Shown here piece after piece: positions 1-7,076 of a DNA stretch of 7,963 nucleotides. The notes under the pieces are model-generated. The model ran no database searches. It saw only the letters and a list, made by a program, of their open reading frames with translations, and was not told the DNA's origin. The stretch covers positions 1 to 7,963 of the forward strand of contig JADYZL010000610.1 of assembly GCA_020853155.1 (NCBI GenBank), given 5' to 3'. Both the position numbers and the translations under genes were made by a program. Numbering within the stretch: position 1 is the first letter of the stretch; every line of letters starts with the position of its first letter. This DNA is from Bryobacterales bacterium. GTDB lineage: Bacteria; Acidobacteriota; Terriglobia; Bryobacterales; Bryobacteraceae.

Positions 1-95
1 ACGCCGGAGTTCGTCGCGTTCGTCACCGTCGCCGCGAACTGCCGCGTCCCCCCGCCGGAAAGCGACGCCGCCGTGGGCGAAACACTCACCGCGAC
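1..95 (-). repeat. Ig-like repeat unit D (partial, cut by window edge)
   Basis: Residues from about 1162. It starts VAVSVSPTAAS and continues RQFAATVTNATNSG up to the edge, matching the first third of units B and C. The loop reads LSGGGT where units B and C have LRQGQT. More repeats may follow outside the window. Confidence 0.85.
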
Positions 96-3000
96 AGGCG
101 GCCGCAGCGTCACCACCGCGCTCGCCGATTTCGTTCCATCCTCCACGCTCGTCGCCGTCACCGTCACCGTCTGCTGCGAAGCGATTGACGCTGGAGCGGT
201 ATACAGGCCGCTCGCGTTCACCGTCCCTACACTTGGGCTCACCGTCCACGCCACCGCCGTATTCGTCGCATTCGTCACCGTCGCCGCGAACTGTTGCGTC
301 TGGCCCTGGCGCAATGTCGCGCTCGTTGGCGAAATACTCACCGTTACCGGCGGCAACAGGGTAACCGTCGCGCTCGCCGCTTTCGTCCCATCCTCCACGC
401 TCGTCGCCGTCACCGTCACGATTTGCTGCGAAGCAATCGACGAAGGAGCCGTGTACAGCCCACTCGCATTCACCGTCCCTACGCTTGGGCTTACCGCCCA
501 CGTCACCCCGGCATTCGTCGCGTTCGTCACCGTTGCCGTGAATTGTTGCGTCTGCCCCTGGCGTAGGCTGGCTGCGACCGGTTCAACACCCACAACAATA
601 CTCAGCGCCGGCAACAGCGTAACCGTCGCGCTTGCCGCTTTCGTCGTATCCGCCACACTCGTCGCCTTCACCGTCACTGTCTGCTGGGAAGCAATCGACG
701 CCGGAGCCGTATATAACCCGTTCGCATCCACCGAACCCACGCTCGGGCTCAAGGTCCAAGTCACGCCGGCGTTCGACGGGTCATGCAGCACGGTCGCCGC
801 AAATACTTGCGTCTCGCTCGCTCTCAATCCTTTCGATATAGGAGTTATTTGTACCTTAATATCTGGTAATACGGTAAGTGTCGTCACGCCCAGCGCCGCC
901 GGGTCCTCCTCGAAACGCGCTTCGATGCTCACCGTCTGGGGTGAGCTTACACTGCTGGGAGCCTGATACCAGAGCTTTAGCGCCTGCGGCGCCACCATTC
1001 CCCCAGGGTTCGGGTACGGCGTCACCGTCCAAGTCAACGCCGGGTCGTAGCGATTCGAATTGTTCGTCAGTTGCGCACTCACCGAAGTCACCTGTCCCGC
1101 CCGCAGTACCGTAGTTGCGGGTGTGAGCGCGATCAGCACCGGAGGCTGTAAGTCGAACAATTGCTCCCCCGTCCGCGTTGGGTCCGCCACGCTTCTTGCC
1201 TGAATGGAATCCGACCCCGCCTCCGTCAACGCGCCAAGCGTATAGGTCGCGGTGTTCCCATTCACAACGAACGTGCCGACGCCCGGGTCCGCGCTCCAAA
1301 TCACGTCCTGTTGCGCGGCGTTCTGTACGGTTGCGGTCAGTTGCGTGCTCATTCCAGGATGCAACCGCCACGGTCCCGTTCGCGTAAGCGTCACTGCCAG
1401 ATCCTGCGAGGTCACGAGCACCGGCACCTCCGCCGTGCGGGTGATCGTGCCATCGGTGGCCGACAACTGCATTGAATAACTGCCGGGCGTCATGCCGGCA
1501 TCGGCACTGAGTTGGGTGGTGGTGAGCGAATCGACCAGTATTTGCGGATCCGACACCACCGGCGTCAATCCCGCCGAAGCCGATGGCGCGCTCAGCGTCA
1601 CGATTCCTTCATAGCCGCCAAGACCCCGAATGGTCAAGGCCACGTGGCGCGTCTCCCCCGGTTTGATGCTGATTCCGGATAAATCGATCGCGAACTCCGG
1701 CGGCACATTCGCGAAGTCCCCGGCCAGATAGCTCGCCGTCGTCAACAGCGCCCCGCTGAAATCCCGGATCCCCGTGCAGTCGATGGAGACGTCCCGCACG
1801 GAGTACGGCCCGTTCACGTTGCTCCGCGCGATTCTCGGGCCACGAAAATCCATCGCTACCCAGTTCGTTCCCTCCCGCACCTCGGCCTCGCCCGTCACCG
1901 CATCCACCACAAAGCCCGCCGCATCGGTCAGCTTCCCCTGCACTCTGCATTGCATCGTCCTCTCGGAGACGCCCGGCCCCTGCTCAACTTCCGCCTGCAC
2001 CCGCAGCACGTCGTAACCCGACTGGCCGTCGAGATTCAGCGCCTGCTCCGCAGTCTGGCCCGTGAAGTAGATCGAACCCCGCTCAAAATCGCCCAGGTTG
2101 TAAGCCGGCGTCACCCCCATCGTGGCGTGGTAATCCACCACCGTGTTCCGGCCGAATACATCGCGGCGAAGCGTGACCCCGGTGATCGAGAGCGGGCTAT
2201 TCGTGAAGCCGGCGGCGAGGAGGTCTTTCGCTTCCACGTCGAGGGCGATCTGGTTAGCCCCGGCGGTCAGGCTGGCGGTGCGTAGGAAGGTATGGGAGTG
2301 TTCCGCTGTGTCCTTGATCTGAAACGAAAGCGTATATTCACCCGGTTCCTGGACATCGATACTCACGTTGAACCGGAGAGCCTCATACTTCTGGTTGTTA
2401 TTCGCGTCGATCCCTTCCGCGGTGATGGCAGCTACGGTTGCTTGGGCTTGCACCACCATGAACGACGTCGCCGCATTGCGGTAGAAGGGCGTGCCCAGCG
2501 GCGTTGCACCGGTTATTTCCAAAGAGATCGAGTATTCGCCAGACTCGGCTGGCTGAAAGACCGCTCCGTAGACCCCGTCTCCGGCAACGCCATTGGCCAC
2601 GCTCACGTCGGCGAGCGAAAGGCTGATGGGCTGGCTTTTTGCGGTAGTCTCCCAGTCCAGGCTGTTCGGGTTGAACTCCGGCGTGGTCGGGGCAGCGACC
2701 GAAATCGAATCTTCACTGAGTAACGAGGTGCCTGGAGGCATCGGCGGGAATCCAAGAACTGCAAGCACGACGCGGACGTTCTCCTCGAAGGACTCGGCTC
2801 TAGCGGCGAAGCGCCATACTGAGCTCTGTGTGTTGTTGTGTAGCCGTATGCGGTAGCGGTAGTGTGACATTCCGCTTCCAAGATCTGATTTATCCAGCAA
2901 TACGGCCTCACCAACACTCACGGACTCCGTTACATCTCGCGTTGGCAGCGCGTAGCCTGTTACCGTTGCTCCCGCCACGGGATCGCCGCCGTTCGCGACC

Positions 3001-3578
3001 ACGGCAATCACGGAAACGGGATCCCCGGTTCGGTAAGATCTTGCATCCGTTCGTACTCCAGCCGCAACCGGTGAGTTTGTCCAAAACTCAACGGTAACCA
3101 CGGTCTGCACTGTGGTCGATCCAGCGTCGAAGACCAGAGTGTACGTCCCCGCCGGTTGGCCGCCGGGAAATTGAATGATCATGTGGGTTCCGATGCCGCC
3201 AGGAACGAGGCCAAGGTCATCGCCGGCGTCGAGGTCCAAGTCGGCTGTAATGGCAATCGTCCACTCCCGCCAAGCGAAACCCATCCCGGCTGCCGTCTCG
3301 GCATCGATGATGGTGCCTCCCGGATTGCGGAGGGTAACCGTCGTGCTTTCGGCGGATCGGTACACATGTAGCCATTCACCTCCATCGGCGGAGGGATCGA
3401 AGATGAAAGGCAGTTCAAACGATGCCTGGCCGGCTGGAATCATCGTCCCCTTTGCGGCCATCTGGTTCAATGCGAGTTCCCCTGGACTTCGCTGAATCTG
3501 TCCCGGGAGCGGCGCCGCACCGATCATCCAAAGGATGCAGATAGCCTCCAGCAAGAGAACTACTTGTCGATTTTGCAT
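1..3578 (-). CDS. Large secreted multidomain protein with tandem bacterial Ig-like repeats (3' end outside window)
   Basis: This frame runs from ATG at 3578 to the window edge with no stop in at least 1192 codons; each codon was read. The N-terminus (MQNRQ, then a hydrophobic stretch to about residue 21, then PLPGQ) is a likely signal peptide. Residues about 182-213 (YRTGDPV to GYALP) and 320-450 (including GDGVYGAVFQP near 333-343 and DANNNQKYE from 391) resemble the beta-sandwich regions found after VWA domains in extracellular proteins, but no VWA domain is visible. A related block spans about 520-610, with C544 and C601 possibly disulfide-bonded. Residues about 626-725 look like a NEW3-type Ig domain. 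Two divergent Ig-like domains follow (726-813 and 814-905), then four tandem BIg repeats from 906. Ig-repeat proteins commonly act as adhesins or surface scaffolds; the target here is unknown. It is the third gene of the operon, and its start overlaps the upstream gene by 19 nt. Confidence 0.9.
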   Translation of the reverse strand, partial: MQNRQVVLLLEAICILWMIGAAPLPGQIQRSPGELALNQMAAKGTMIPAGQASFELPFIFDPSADGGEWLHVYRSAESTTVTLRNPGGTIIDAETAAGMGFAWREWTIAITADLDLDAGDDLGLVPGGIGTHMIIQFPGGQPAGTYTLVFDAGSTTVQTVVTVEFWTNSPVAAGVRTDARSYRTGDPVSVIAVVANGGDPVAGATVTGYALPTRDVTESVSVGEAVLLDKSDLGSGMSHYRYRIRLHNNTQSSVWRFAARAESFEENVRVVLAVLGFPPMPPGTSLLSEDSISVAAPTTPEFNPNSLDWETTAKSQPISLSLADVSVANGVAGDGVYGAVFQPAESGEYSISLEITGATPLGTPFYRNAATSFMVVQAQATVAAITAEGIDANNNQKYEALRFNVSIDVQEPGEYTLSFQIKDTAEHSHTFLRTASLTAGANQIALDVEAKDLLAAGFTNSPLSITGVTLRRDVFGRNTVVDYHATMGVTPAYNLGDFERGSIYFTGQTAEQALNLDGQSGYDVLRVQAEVEQGPGVSERTMQCRVQGKLTDAAGFVVDAVTGEAEVREGTNWVAMDFRGPRIARSNVNGPYSVRDVSIDCTGIRDFSGALLTTASYLAGDFANVPPEFAIDLSGISIKPGETRHVALTIRGLGGYEGIVTLSAPSASAGLTPVVSDPQILVDSLTTTQLSADAGMTPGSYSMQLSATDGTITRTAEVPVLVTSQDLAVTLTRTGPWRLHPGMSTQLTATVQNAAQQDVIWSADPGVGTFVVNGNTATYTLGALTEAGSDSIQARSVADPTRTGEQLFDLQPPVLIALTPATTVLRAGQVTSVSAQLTNNSNRYDPALTWTVTPYPNPGGMVAPQALKLWYQAPSSVSSPQTVSIEARFEEDPAALGVTTLTVLPDIKVQITPISKGLRASETQVFAATVLHDPSNAGVTWTLSPSVGSVDANGLYTAPASIASQQTVTVKATSVADTTKAASATVTLLPALSIVVGVEPVAASLRQGQTQQFTATVTNATNAGVTWAVSPSVGTVNASGLYTAPSSIASQQIVTVTATSVEDGTKAASATVTLLPPVTVSISPTSATLRQGQTQQFAATVTNATNTAVAWTVSPSVGTVNASGLYTAPASIASQQTVTVTATSVEDGTKSASAVVTLRPPVAVSVSPTAASLSGGGTRQFAATVTNATNSG
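96..347 (-). repeat. Ig-like repeat unit C (84 codons)
   Basis: Residues about 1078-1161. It carries the shared motifs LRQGQTQQFAATVTNATN, SPSVGTVNASGLYTAP and TSVEDGTK. It is nearly identical to unit B at the protein level over most of its length and shares the 32-nt DNA block at 136-167. Confidence 0.88.
348..605 (-). repeat. Ig-like repeat unit B (86 codons)
   Basis: Residues about 992-1077. It has the same fold pattern as unit A and is much closer to unit C. It carries a two-residue insertion near its start (VGVEP where unit C has SISP). A 32-nt block at 388-419 is identical to 136-167 in unit C, exactly 252 nt away, which points to a recent duplication. Confidence 0.85.
606..863 (-). 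repeat. Ig-like repeat unit A (86 codons)
   Basis: Residues about 906-991 of the large secreted protein. The unit follows the plan beta-strand, GL-R-x-T-Q-F-A-A-T-V, V-T-W-x-L-S-P-S-V-G, G-L-Y-T-A-P-A-S-I, T-V-T-V, then A-S-A-T-V-T-L. It is the most divergent of the four tandem copies: it has ASETQVF and LHDPSN where copies B and C have GQTQQF and TNATN. Confidence 0.85.
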
Positions 3579-4372
3579 AGGAACACCTTCTCCCGGAACG
3601 AATCGTCAAACGACATCAACAGCAGATCGTCTTGAATCCACTCGGTGAATTTTGTGAATACCGAACTTTCCCATTCCTTTTTCCATCGCCCTTCCACCCA
3701 TGCAATTTCGTTCCCGGAATTCAGATCGAAGATCTGAATATAAAGTCTTCCACCATAGATTCCTGCCGAACGCCATTCACTCGCGCCATAACGCTTTCCA
3801 GTCACACTCTGTAGCGCCACATAGCTCTTGCTCGGAGACACTAGAATGCGATGCAAGCTTTGGTTTGTCCACTCACGGCCCCGGATGGGCATTCTCTGGC
3901 CGTTCCACTTGAAAGCATCCATATCGGCGTTCTCGTCGTTCTTGCTTCTCCGGTCCATTTCCGCCATCCATGTGGGGAGATCCTTATAGGTCAGCGATTT
4001 TGCTTTGTCCCACGGCCGGAAGTCTGTGAGAACCGTATCTCTTGGCGATCTGGGATTAATCCGGTATGTTTCGAGAAAAAATTCCTCCGGTTTTGGCATT
4101 AGGTCTTGCATAGGCGCAGTTCGCAGACGGACAAGCAGATCTCCATTCAGACGGGGATCGGAATAGAACTGCAACCTCATTCTGGGAGAAAACACTACGT
4201 CTTCGTGCGTCGTCCACGAAGGAAACGTGAACTCCCGGCACATACCCTCGGCATGCTTCAGGCTGATGCGGAATTCCTCGGGGTTTTGGGCACGCAAGCC
4301 CTCGTGAGGGATCCCAAACAGGCACGCCAGCACCGTCAGGAAACGTCCGATCTGATTCAGCGGCTGGGGCAT
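3560..4372 (-). CDS. Exported protein of unknown function (270 aa)
   Basis: Not recognised. The chosen ATG at 4372 has a strong ribosome binding site 7 nt upstream and gives a good signal peptide (MPQPLNQIGR, then FLTVLACLFG, cleavage probably after LRA at residue 28). The frame stays open upstream to 4777, but that part lies inside the hydrolase gene, is Arg/Ser/Thr-rich and looks like a shadow. The mature protein has a charged middle (residues 105-170, WDKAKSLTYKDLPTW and RRSKNDENAD). Its beta-rich C-terminal third (LVSPSKSYVALQS near 177-189, YIQIFDLNSGNEI near 211-223, WIQDDLLLMSFD near 245-256) faintly recalls one and a half TolB/WD40-like blades, too few for a propeller. It starts 4 nt after the hydrolase stop and overlaps the next gene by 19 nt, so it probably works with its neighbours outside the cytoplasm. 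No catalytic motif was seen. Confidence 0.85.
   Translation of the reverse strand: MPQPLNQIGRFLTVLACLFGIPHEGLRAQNPEEFRISLKHAEGMCREFTFPSWTTHEDVVFSPRMRLQFYSDPRLNGDLLVRLRTAPMQDLMPKPEEFFLETYRINPRSPRDTVLTDFRPWDKAKSLTYKDLPTWMAEMDRRSKNDENADMDAFKWNGQRMPIRGREWTNQSLHRILVSPSKSYVALQSVTGKRYGASEWRSAGIYGGRLYIQIFDLNSGNEIAWVEGRWKKEWESSVFTKFTEWIQDDLLLMSFDDSFREKVFLCKIDK
3586..3594 (-). promoter_or_regulatory. Ribosome binding site of the large Ig-repeat protein
   Basis: On the minus strand GGGAGAAGG lies 7 nt before the ATG at 3578, inside the last codons of the upstream gene. It supports this start and suggests translational coupling, because the ATG comes before the upstream stop (overlap 3560-3578). Confidence 0.75.
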
Positions 4373-4376
4373 CGGT

Positions 4377-6260
4377 CTACTCCCTTCGCATCGCCCTCTG
4401 CGTCTCTGCTTGCATGATGTCCCGCAGAATCGATCCAGCCAGGAACGCGTCCGCGATTCCGGAGTGCGATTTGTGCAAGAAAGCCCGCGGCGGTGGCGGT
4501 CCCGGCAACTCCGTCGGGGGAACAAAGGGCACGTAGTCCGCAAAGAACATCTGGTCTGTCCGCAACGTGTAGTCGTTGAGAGGGTACCGCTTGTCCGGAC
4601 ATCCCGGAGTGCATGGGATCCGATCGGAACCGCCACCTGGGCAGTTAACCGGGTCCGGAGGGCCATTAATCTCGGCGTGCGATTGACCGCCGCTCTCCCA
4701 GACTCTTGACGAAAGGTACCATTGGAGCTTTTCGGATCGGCGCTGCAGAACGTCTCTCGTGATCTCCAAAAGTCCAATCGCGCCGGTCATGTAGTGCCGT
4801 TTCTCCCGAACGCAGTCACCGAGAGGCGAATCGCACTCCACAAGTTCGAGCCCCTTCGAGTTGCAGTTCTCGTTTCGATTGAAGCTGGTGGGTACAGTCC
4901 ACTTTTTCAGAAGGTGATGTCTCCCTTTCGCGGTCATGGAAACGCCGACATCTTGTGTTGGGTCGAATCCTTCGTTATAGCCGAGCATGACAAACGTGGT
5001 TGCATCCAGTGTCGAATCGTCCGTGCCTTCCAGCCGTGCCACGAACTTCTCCAGGAAATCCATTGGGATGCCGTCTTCGACCTTGTATTTTTCTTTACGA
5101 AAAAACGCCAAGTCCGCCAGGATGGAGCCCTTGTGCATCGGCGCGACGGTGACGAGCATGAATACAGACGGAGCACCGTCGCTCGGCGGCGAAGCCTTTA
5201 GTTTCCGAATAGCTTCGCGAGCCCAGAGGGCTCCCATGCTGTGGGTGATCACATTTACATGGTCTGCACCATGTTTCCTGGCAAGGGCTGTCAGCGAATC
5301 CTTCACCCGCCCTCCCATCTCTCCTACGTCACCCGGTTCTATGTTGAGATCCCCGGACTTCGGATGTCTGCTATTGGAGTGAATGGCTTCGAATGCCACC
5401 TTCTTCTGCTTCAACGGCGCATCGAAGGCATTCTCCGCAGTCTCCCGATCCGGGTCAAACCGGCTCCAGTATGCAATGTCACTCCGATACCCATGCACGA
5501 GCGCAATCGGGGCCAAGGCTTCGAACTCGACAATCGCTACGCTGTGGTGCTCGAACAAGCGGGCGTTCTCTTCCCCTCCGCCATCGGCGACGGGCTTCAG
5601 CCGTGTCTCCCGGAACGATGGATTTTGCTCGTCCCACCATAGAGCGTCGCCTTTGAGGTTGGCGCTCACCCAACTGCTGCCGTGGTCCCCGCACTCGGTG
5701 GCGAGTTCGTCGGGCAGCATCTCGGCCGTTTCAATGCGGATCCGGTTCTCCTTCGCATCCGGCTGCACCGCGTTCTCGTTCGGCCTTACTCCGTACCGCA
5801 AACAGGCTGCATCCACGCGGAGTTCCTGGTGATAGATACGGCGACTGGTAGCCCGTCCATAGTGAAAAAGGAGATCCGGCTGAGCCACGCACCCGTTCAC
5901 GCGCACTTTGCTGCTGCGCACGCCGCTTTTCAGGGCCTCCTTGCCGAAGGTCGTCACCCGGACAACCGCGTCCCGCGCCAACAGCCCGTCTGCGATCAGC
6001 TTGGCCGCATTGAGGAGCGCGCCGTCCGCGTCGACGGTCTGACCAATCAGCCCATTCCCCACCGTGCGCCGGTTCATGCCCCGGAATTCGACGAAGCTGT
6101 TTAGCTGCATGCACCAGTTCGCACTGGTGGCTCCTCCGAAATCCTCGAAGTCCATGACCTGAGAATCGAAGTAGATCTCCCCGTCCCGCTGATACGGCGG
6201 CGGCAACGTCTCCTGGGCGACTACGGACGCGGAAGCCACCAGCACCGCGACTAACGCCAA
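4377..6260 (-). CDS. Secreted alpha/beta-hydrolase, lipase/esterase-like (start uncertain)
   Basis: Predicted serine hydrolase acting on an ester (lipid or similar) outside the cytoplasm; the substrate is unknown. Counting from the TTG at 6260 (627 codons), ALVHGYRSD at 253-261 is the oxyanion strand with its HG motif, ITHSMGAL at 338-345 is the nucleophile elbow (Ser341, a T-H-S-M-G variant of GxSxG as in PGAP1-like and class 2 lipases), and H599 in KSHSGIADA is the probable catalytic His. The acidic residue was not assigned. Residues 25-240 form an unrecognised N-terminal domain. The C-terminal part has six Cys between 466 and 554 (466, 476, 483, 540, 550, 554) and a proline-rich stretch near 588. 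Residues 2-16 are a signal-peptide core, but the usual basic n-region (HRAARR) lies upstream of the TTG in the same frame with no in-frame ATG. The TTG has no good ribosome binding site, so the 5' end may be frameshifted or phase-variable. It is the first gene of the operon. Confidence 0.85.
   Translation of the reverse strand: MALVAVLVASASVVAQETLPPPYQRDGEIYFDSQVMDFEDFGGATSANWCMQLNSFVEFRGMNRRTVGNGLIGQTVDADGALLNAAKLIADGLLARDAVVRVTTFGKEALKSGVRSSKVRVNGCVAQPDLLFHYGRATSRRIYHQELRVDAACLRYGVRPNENAVQPDAKENRIRIETAEMLPDELATECGDHGSSWVSANLKGDALWWDEQNPSFRETRLKPVADGGGEENARLFEHHSVAIVEFEALAPIALVHGYRSDIAYWSRFDPDRETAENAFDAPLKQKKVAFEAIHSNSRHPKSGDLNIEPGDVGEMGGRVKDSLTALARKHGADHVNVITHSMGALWAREAIRKLKASPPSDGAPSVFMLVTVAPMHKGSILADLAFFRKEKYKVEDGIPMDFLEKFVARLEGTDDSTLDATTFVMLGYNEGFDPTQDVGVSMTAKGRHHLLKKWTVPTSFNRNENCNSKGLELVECDSPLGDCVREKRHYMTGAIGLLEITRDVLQRRSEKLQWYLSSRVWESGGQSHAEINGPPDPVNCPGGGSDRIPCTPGCPDKRYPLNDYTLRTDQMFFADYVPFVPPTELPGPPPPRAFLHKSHSGIADAFLAGSILRDIMQAETQRAMRRE
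4380..4386 (-). promoter_or_regulatory. Ribosome binding site of the 270-aa exported protein
   Basis: The minus strand reads AAGGGAG, then TAGACCG, then ATG. The TAG immediately after the site is the hydrolase stop, so the site lies within the last codons of the hydrolase. The spacing of 7 nt fixes the start at 4372 and argues against the longer open frame. Confidence 0.85.
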
Positions 6261-6304
6261 CCTGCGAGCGGCGCGATGCGCGAAACATGTGCGCGCATAC
6301 TCAA

Positions 6305-6322
6305 AGAGAGAGAGAGAGAGAG
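6305..6322. repeat. Dinucleotide microsatellite, (AG)9 on plus, (CT)9 on coding strand
   Basis: Nine uninterrupted AG units, 43 nt upstream of the annotated TTG of the hydrolase. In the hydrolase frame the tract is read as alternating CTC and TCT codons with no stop until TGA at 6329-6327. ATGs at 6343 and 6330 lie upstream of the tract in the other two frames, so gain or loss of one unit decides whether they join the hydrolase frame. Confidence 0.95.
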
Positions 6323-6340
6323 CTCGTCATATCGGATATC

Positions 6341-6369
6341 CATATCTGAATCTCGCCGCCTAACTGCAA
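6341..6369 (-). promoter_or_regulatory. Weak promoter-like sequence before the secreted operon
   Basis: On the minus strand TTGCAG (6369-6364) is separated by 17 nt from GATATG (6346-6341). The -10 matches the consensus at only three of six positions. This would place the transcript start near 6333, leaving a short leader and excluding the ATG at 6343. Low confidence; no better pair was seen within about 100 nt. Confidence 0.2.
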
Positions 6370-6600
6370 TCTTAACCGAATTCCGGCCAAACCATTCCCC
6401 CGATTCCGCCTCTTCGCCCATGCTTCGTACTACGCCGAAGCGCCGTATCCACAGTGGCCGTTTCCGCCCAAATCCAAGCTCCCCGCTTCCAATAAACGAT
6501 TTCGCGTGAACTACTTACCGGCAACGCCCACGTCTCCCCAGCCCCAACCGGCCAAGCCTCGCACGCGAAGCAAGCACGATCCCCCGGGATAGGCTTCCAT

Positions 6601-6651
6601 CCCCTCGCCAACCCCAGCCGCCCCGCCTCCCGCTTCCCGCGATCCCGCCCC
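6601..6651 (-). other. G-quadruplex-forming tract on the minus strand
   Basis: The minus strand at 6651-6621 has five runs of three or four G separated by loops of 1, 5, 4 and 4 nt, which fits the G3+N1-7 pattern. Two further GGGG runs follow at 6615-6612 and 6604-6601. It lies roughly 250-300 nt upstream of the hydrolase 5' end, on its coding strand. The pattern is direct; folding is inferred. Confidence 0.6.
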
Positions 6652-6956
6652 AAGGAGCGCCCAGCCAAGCACCGGGCTCCCCGGAACCCGAAGGCCACGG
6701 AAGCCACCGGCGCGTGCGGTAGCCCTCGATGAATCTGTCCTTCGATTGCAGCGGAGAGCCCCAGGGGCGGCATGAGCCACCGGGGTGCGTAACCGCCCCG
6801 TCAATCCGCCCGGAAGAACCAGCCTCGCGCCAGCGAGTCCATGGAGCAACCGCCCGGCTCGCGGGTGCGATCCGGCCGCGGCCACGCCCATCGAAGTCTC
6901 ACGCGAAGCTGGATGCCCGATCCCCTCCGGCTTCGTTTCGCAAAACCGTACCTTAC

Positions 6957-7015
6957 GAGGCAAACGGCCTCCACGAGCACAATGCTGTGCGCCGCCGCAG
7001 ATTGCTTCCTGAAGC
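6957..7015. repeat. Three consecutive short inverted repeats
   Basis: GAGGC/GCCTC at 6957-6961 and 6967-6971 (5-nt loop), GCACA/TGTGC at 6977-6981 and 6986-6990 (4-nt loop), and GCTTC/GAAGC at 7004-7008 and 7011-7015. All are perfect but only 5 bp each. A longer hairpin follows at 7047-7076. They could be part of a structured RNA or a dispersed intergenic element, or chance in GC-rich DNA. Confidence 0.45.
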
Positions 7016-7046
7016 CTCATACCTACAGCCAGAACCTCCTGAAACC

Positions 7047-7076
7047 GTGCGAGTGCATGAACCCGATCACTCGCAC
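7047..7076. repeat. Perfect 9-bp inverted repeat with 12-nt loop
   Basis: GTGCGAGTG at 7047-7055 pairs perfectly with CACTCGCAC at 7068-7076. There is no T-run on either side in either orientation, so it does not look like an intrinsic terminator. Confidence 0.75.

Noticed and set aside
1..863. CRISPR-like array
   Set aside because: The roughly 252-258 nt periodicity is continuous coding sequence for Ig domains, with no short identical repeats separated by unique spacers.
73..966. Long plus-strand open frame of 297 codons with internal repeats
   Set aside because: It is the antisense of the Ig-repeat coding region. It repeats only because the real gene repeats, has no ribosome binding site, and is enriched in codons complementary to Thr/Val/Ala runs of the true frame.
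4373..4777. 135-codon N-terminal extension of the 270-aa exported protein
   Set aside because: It overlaps the hydrolase C-terminus, is Arg/Ser/Thr-rich like a shadow frame, and would hide a strong ribosome binding site and signal peptide at 4372.
7047..7076. Possible intrinsic terminator
   Set aside because: A good stem, but no T-run on either strand and no gene ending nearby.
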